Shown piece after piece: positions 5,099-7,764 of a DNA stretch of 7,764 nucleotides (positions are counted from its first letter, which is position 1; each line of letters opens with the position of its first letter). The stretch comes from Haemophilus parahaemolyticus. Its GTDB lineage: Bacteria; Pseudomonadota; Gammaproteobacteria; Enterobacterales; Pasteurellaceae. The notes beneath the pieces were generated by a model that saw only the letters and a program-made list of their open reading frames with translations, was not told where the DNA came from and made no database searches. The position numbers and the translations under genes are program-made. The DNA lies in assembly GCF_018373095.1 (NCBI RefSeq), contig NZ_JAHAHT010000086.1:1-7764 (forward strand), written 5' to 3'.

Positions 5099-6205
5099 TT
5101 ATTTTAACTTAATAAAAAATGTGCCTTGCGGTACAACCGGCAGATATTGACGGTGAAAATCCAAATAAGTTTTCTCCGGATCAATATCTTTAAACTGTTC
5201 AGGATAAAGCGTTTTCGCCATAAATTGCACACTGGCTAAGTCGGTAATCGAACGAGATGCTGTGTGATAAATCCCATATATATTGCCTTTTTTCACCGCC
5301 GATACGTTCGACCAACCGGCACGCTGAGTAAAACCGGCAAGGCGTTTTTGTGCATCTGCTTCACTGATATTAATCCCCATCGCCATAATTTCGGCATTCT
5401 TATCGGTACCCATTTCCGTACCGGAAATAATCACCACCTCCGGATTAGACGCTAAAAATTGCTCCGGATTAATCGGCCCCCAGTTTTCAATAAACGGTGC
5501 AGCAATATTGTCGCCACCAACCATATTCGCAATCGCTCCCCACATATTTTTACCGAAAGTGAAGCTATATTCCGCTGGACCTTTATTACCAAATTCCACG
5601 TAAATTTTCGGTGGTTTTTGACCGCTTGCCGCCACACGTTGTTGGATCGCTTTAATTCCTTGTTTATATTCATTTGCGATTTGATTTGCACGTATTTCCG
5701 TACCGGCGAGTTGTCCGAAAAGTTGGATACTTTTCGTGTGTTTCGCTACGGTTTGTGCATTGAAATCCACTACAACAATCGGAATACCAGCTTGTTCGAT
5801 GCGAGGAATATCGGCAGCGATTGTTTGATATTGCCAATCGGCTAACACCAATACATCCGGTTTTAACGCCAAGGTTTTTTCCAATGAGAACGTCCCGGTA
5901 TTGATATTACCGATATCTGCCATTTCCGCTAAATTCGGTAACGCTTTACTAAATAAAGCCCAGCTACCGGGGTTAAATTTTTCCCAAAACTCACGCGAAA
6001 TGCCGACAACATTTTTGAAATTCTCCGAACCGGTTGCGGCAATATAATCCGGATAATAAAAGCCAAGCACGATACGTTTCGCCGGTACATCAACTTTTAC
6101 TTGGCGATCTAAGACATCTTGTAATACTTTTACTTCCGCTTGCGCCGAAACTCCAGCAAATAGTAACGTGCTGGCAATAAGATGTTTAAAATACTGCTTT
6201 TTCAT
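5099..6205 (-). CDS. Periplasmic substrate-binding protein of a siderophore-type (class III) ABC transporter
   Basis: This protein should capture a metal chelate in the periplasm and pass it to the FecCD-type permease encoded upstream. I start it at the ATG at 6205, giving 368 residues, because AAGGAG lies six bases before it; an ATG at 6211 abuts that site and is a poorer choice. A Sec signal peptide (MKKQYFKHLI, then a hydrophobic core) ends in AQA at 21-23. There is no lipobox Cys, so the protein is soluble. Features of the fold are the N-lobe strand RIVLGFYYPDYIAA, the 'L-K-P-D-V-L-V-L' segment, a long linking helix near residues 160-195, and the C-lobe 'S-N-P-E-V-V-I-I-S-G'. The ligand cannot be read from the sequence: ferric siderophore is the default, but the H. 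influenzae molybdate-binding MolA belongs to the same class. The gene has 14 CCGG sites in 1.1 kb, unlike its surroundings. Confidence 0.85.
   Translation of the reverse strand: MKKQYFKHLIASTLLFAGVSAQAEVKVLQDVLDRQVKVDVPAKRIVLGFYYPDYIAATGSENFKNVVGISREFWEKFNPGSWALFSKALPNLAEMADIGNINTGTFSLEKTLALKPDVLVLADWQYQTIAADIPRIEQAGIPIVVVDFNAQTVAKHTKSIQLFGQLAGTEIRANQIANEYKQGIKAIQQRVAASGQKPPKIYVEFGNKGPAEYSFTFGKNMWGAIANMVGGDNIAAPFIENWGPINPEQFLASNPEVVIISGTEMGTDKNAEIMAMGINISEADAQKRLAGFTQRAGWSNVSAVKKGNIYGIYHTASRSITDLASVQFMAKTLYPEQFKDIDPEKTYLDFHRQYLPVVPQGTFFIKLK
5620..5629 (-). repeat. DNA uptake word inside the binding-protein gene
   Basis: On the minus strand this reads GCAAGCGGTC followed by AAAAA, a nine-of-ten match with the expected A-rich tail. 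It encodes part of the linker region of the protein. Confidence 0.6.
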
Positions 6206-6215
6206 TGTCATCTCC

Positions 6216-6647
6216 TTATTTCACTTGCTCAAGATATTCAAATAAACGACCTTTATGCTCTGTGGTACGCTTCTCAATTTTTTCAACTTCTTTGGCCGCG
6301 TTTTTTAAATTGGTCGGTTTGCCTACTTGGATAATACCGCTCATATTCATCATACGATGAGGAGGGCAAACATATACGTAGACGCCCTCATGGGTGAGCG
6401 TTAAACTAAATTTTTCATCTTCTTTCGAGAGGAATTTCTCTGCGCCTTCTGGCACTGTTTTACTTTGCACCCAATGACCTTTATTAGTCGGCACGAAAGT
6501 GACCGTATCGCCAACTTCCGCTTTTAAAAAGCCCGGTTCAAACACCATACCACCACCTTTACCGTTATCTAACATTTTAACTTCGTGATCTGCAGCCAAC
6601 ACAGAGCCTGAAAAAGCGAGTAAGGTTGCTAATAATACTTTTTTCAT
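6216..6647 (-). CDS. Pseudoazurin-like blue copper protein (cupredoxin), secreted
   Basis: This is a small periplasmic type 1 copper protein that should carry single electrons. It has 143 residues; the signal peptide MKKVLLATLLAFSGSVLA is cleaved after A18 or A19. The copper ligands of pseudoazurin are all present: His58 (NKGHWV), Cys94, His97 and Met102 (CPPHRMMNM), with the usual eight-residue Cys-to-Met spacing and the 'S-G-I-I-Q-V-G' strand next. The C-terminal helical tail (about 113-143) is also as in pseudoazurins. The gene sits between ABC transporter genes: its AGGAG overlaps the ATPase stop, and its own stop overlaps the site of the binding protein gene, so it belongs to that operon. 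Pseudoazurins usually serve nitrite or nitrous oxide reductases; no such enzyme is in the window. A role in changing the redox state of iron or copper during uptake is an inference, with the cupredoxin FtrB of Bordetella iron transport as a loose parallel. Confidence 0.9.
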   Translation of the reverse strand: MKKVLLATLLAFSGSVLAADHEVKMLDNGKGGGMVFEPGFLKAEVGDTVTFVPTNKGHWVQSKTVPEGAEKFLSKEDEKFSLTLTHEGVYVYVCPPHRMMNMSGIIQVGKPTNLKNAAKEVEKIEKRTTEHKGRLFEYLEQVK

Positions 6648-6656
6648 TTTTTACTC

Positions 6657-7424
6657 CTAATGCGAATGACGTAACGGACGAATCACCGGTTGTCCGGTAC
6701 TGTCATATAAAATTTCAATCTCAACGTTATACAAACGGCTGATTAAATCGGCTTGCAGCACCTCTTTAGCACAACCGAAACCGTGCACCTTGCCTTGTCC
6801 AATTAAGATAATTTCATCGGAGAATTGGGCAGCAAGGCTTAAATCGTGCAACACCATAATAGTAATCAGCTGATTTTTACGGGTGTATTCGACCACGTGT
6901 TCGAGCAGATTAAGCTGATGGTGCATATCCAAGGCACTGACAGGCTCATCGAGCATCAATATTTCAGGGTTACGCAGCAATACTTGGGCGAACATCACCA
7001 TTTGGCGTTGTCCACCGCTTAATCGCATCACATCGCGATGGGCAAGATGAGCAATGCCTAATTTTTCCATAATGCTTGCTACTTCCGCCAATAGCTCATC
7101 GCTGATATGCATATGTAGGGCGTCCATTTTGCCAAGCAACACCACTTCCAGTGCTGTTAGCGAAGCTTCCACTTGGGTGTCTTGCGGCATATAGCCAAAA
7201 CGTTTGCGCCAATCAAGCAAATGGCGTTTGGTCAGCTTTTCATCACCAAATTGAATATTGCCATCGAAAGGCACTTCACCAAAAATAGCTTTCATCAGTG
7301 AAGATTTGCCTGCACCGTTTGGTCCGAGAATGCTATAAATTTTGCCTTTTTCAAGCGTAAGATTGAAATCTTCGGCAACAAATTGCGAACCGCGTTTGAT
7401 GTATAAATTTGTAAGTTTCAACAT
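6657..7424 (-). CDS. ATP-binding protein of a FecCDE/siderophore-type ABC transporter
   Basis: This is the cytoplasmic ATPase that powers the permease encoded just upstream. At 255 residues it is full length for the FecE/FepC/BtuD group. Visible motifs are Walker A GPNGAGKS (34-41), Q-loop Gln81 (MPQD), signature LSGGQ (135-139), Walker B ILMLDE (155-160), D-loop SALD (163-166) and switch His193 (VLHD), so it should be active. The last four residues are RHSH. The start codon follows an uptake word (ACAAGCGGTC at 7440-7431) that occupies the place of a ribosome binding site; AGCGG is at best a weak one, so translation may depend on coupling to the permease gene, whose stop is 15 bases upstream. 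Two CCGG sites near the 3' end (6686 and 6694) and none in the remaining 730 bases suggest a change of ancestry inside the gene. Confidence 0.92.
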   Translation of the reverse strand: MLKLTNLYIKRGSQFVAEDFNLTLEKGKIYSILGPNGAGKSSLMKAIFGEVPFDGNIQFGDEKLTKRHLLDWRKRFGYMPQDTQVEASLTALEVVLLGKMDALHMHISDELLAEVASIMEKLGIAHLAHRDVMRLSGGQRQMVMFAQVLLRNPEILMLDEPVSALDMHHQLNLLEHVVEYTRKNQLITIMVLHDLSLAAQFSDEIILIGQGKVHGFGCAKEVLQADLISRLYNVEIEILYDSTGQPVIRPLRHSH

Positions 7425-7440
7425 AAATTTGACCGCTTGT
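7425..7440 (-). repeat. Full DNA uptake site between the permease and ATPase genes
   Basis: ACAAGCGGTCAAATTT on the minus strand matches the ten-base core exactly and carries the AAATTT extension I recall for the A. pleuropneumoniae-type uptake signal. It fills the whole 15-base gap between the two genes and shares its first base (7440) with the permease stop codon. Confidence 0.75.
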
Positions 7441-7764
7441 TACCGTTTCGTTAAGACAATCCAGAAGAAGAATGGCACGCCGACAAACGAGGTGATAATG
7501 CCAACAGGGAATAGTGCCCCTGGGATAATCACTTTCGATAAGACCGATGCCACCGATAAGAACGCAGCACCAATCAGCATTGCACCAGGGAGGAAGAAGC
7601 GTTGATCTTCACCCAACAGCATTCGTGCCACGTGTGGAGCAACCAAGCCGATAAAGCCAATGATACCAACAAAACTGATGGCAGTTGCGGTCATTACAGC
7701 AACCAAAATCAATGTTTTCAAGCGAAGCCATTGTAGGTTAATGCCAAGACTTAAGGCACGCTCT
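7440..7764 (-). CDS. FecCD-family ABC permease, C-terminal 107 residues
   Basis: This is the membrane subunit of the transporter, cut by the right window edge. The frame is open to 7764; the part visible from the edge reads ERALSLGINLQWLRLKTLIL, where E-R-A-x-x-L-G-I is the coupling-helix motif that touches the ATPase in BtuC/FhuB/FecD-type permeases. The next segments, VGIIGFIGLVAPHVARMLLG and the PGA(M)LIGAAFL stretch, are the family's most conserved membrane helices. The protein ends GVPFFFWIVLTKR, with 'L-F-P-V-G-I-I-T-S-F-V-G-V-P-F-F' being the standard last helix and end. About two thirds of the protein (roughly 220 residues) is missing to the right. The TTG at 7721 that opens a shorter frame is internal and not a start. 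The operon promoter, possible Fur site and any outer-membrane receptor gene would also be outside. Confidence 0.92.
   Translation of the reverse strand, partial: ERALSLGINLQWLRLKTLILVAVMTATAISFVGIIGFIGLVAPHVARMLLGEDQRFFLPGAMLIGAAFLSVASVLSKVIIPGALFPVGIITSFVGVPFFFWIVLTKR

Noticed and set aside
6206..6211. ATG at 6211 as start of the binding-protein gene
   Set aside because: It directly abuts AAGGAG with no spacing; the in-frame ATG at 6205 has a six-base spacer and begins a cleaner signal peptide (MKKQ).
7342..7605. Plus-strand open frame of 87 codons across the ATPase and permease genes
   Set aside because: It is antisense to two conserved transporter genes and to the uptake site between them, with no features of its own.

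Overview
The window looks like chromosomal DNA from a member of the Pasteurellaceae. DNA-uptake words of the Actinobacillus pleuropneumoniae type (ACAAGCGGTC and one-mismatch variants) occur at several places, and I saw no Haemophilus influenzae-type word (AAGTGCGGT). This points to the Actinobacillus/Mannheimia/Glaesserella side of the family. The gene content fits: a Tor-type molybdoenzyme operon and an iron-siderophore-type ABC transporter. All recognisable genes lie on the minus strand, so transcription runs from high to low coordinates.

Layout, in transcription order. Positions 7764-5099 hold an ABC transport operon entering from beyond the right edge: the C-terminal part of a FecCD-type permease, a FecE-type ATPase, a small secreted blue-copper protein (pseudoazurin) and a periplasmic class III substrate-binding protein. 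The genes are separated by 4-15 bases (10 to the second ATG of the binding protein gene) and end in a hairpin-plus-T terminator at 5084-5053. Positions 5021-4591 are the wreck of an ATP-grasp ligase gene: it lacks its 5' part and carries a frameshift near 4751. Its last codons contain a near-perfect FNR box placed at about -41.5 of a predicted promoter. Positions 4474-769 are the respiratory operon that this promoter should drive: a monoheme cytochrome c, a Tat-exported molybdenum reductase (TorZ/MtsZ type) and its TorD chaperone. The genes are tightly coupled, with 8 bases between the first two and a 1-base overlap between the second and third. Positions 768-213 hold no gene but contain diverged direct repeats and a plus-strand terminator, possibly an old element scar. 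Positions 212-1 are the end of an IS1595-family (IS1016-like) insertion sequence with the start of its transposase.

How they may work together: under low oxygen, FNR would switch on the reductase operon. TorD matures the apo-enzyme, Tat exports it, and the cytochrome feeds it electrons to reduce an N- or S-oxide in the periplasm. The cytochrome consists only of the C-terminal monoheme part of TorC/TorY, with no tetraheme quinol-dehydrogenase module, so the electron entry point must be elsewhere. The transporter operon is a separate unit with a periplasmic copper protein built into it.

Most notable observations: (1) all 17 CCGG tetranucleotides that I found lie between 5137 and 6697 and none in the other roughly 6.2 kb, suggesting a mosaic boundary inside the ATPase gene; (2) a cupredoxin sits inside a siderophore-type ABC operon; (3) the TorY-like cytochrome is stripped to one heme; (4) the predicted FNR site is embedded in the tail of a dead gene. 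I did not find a clearly new kind of system; the cupredoxin-containing transporter is the nearest candidate.
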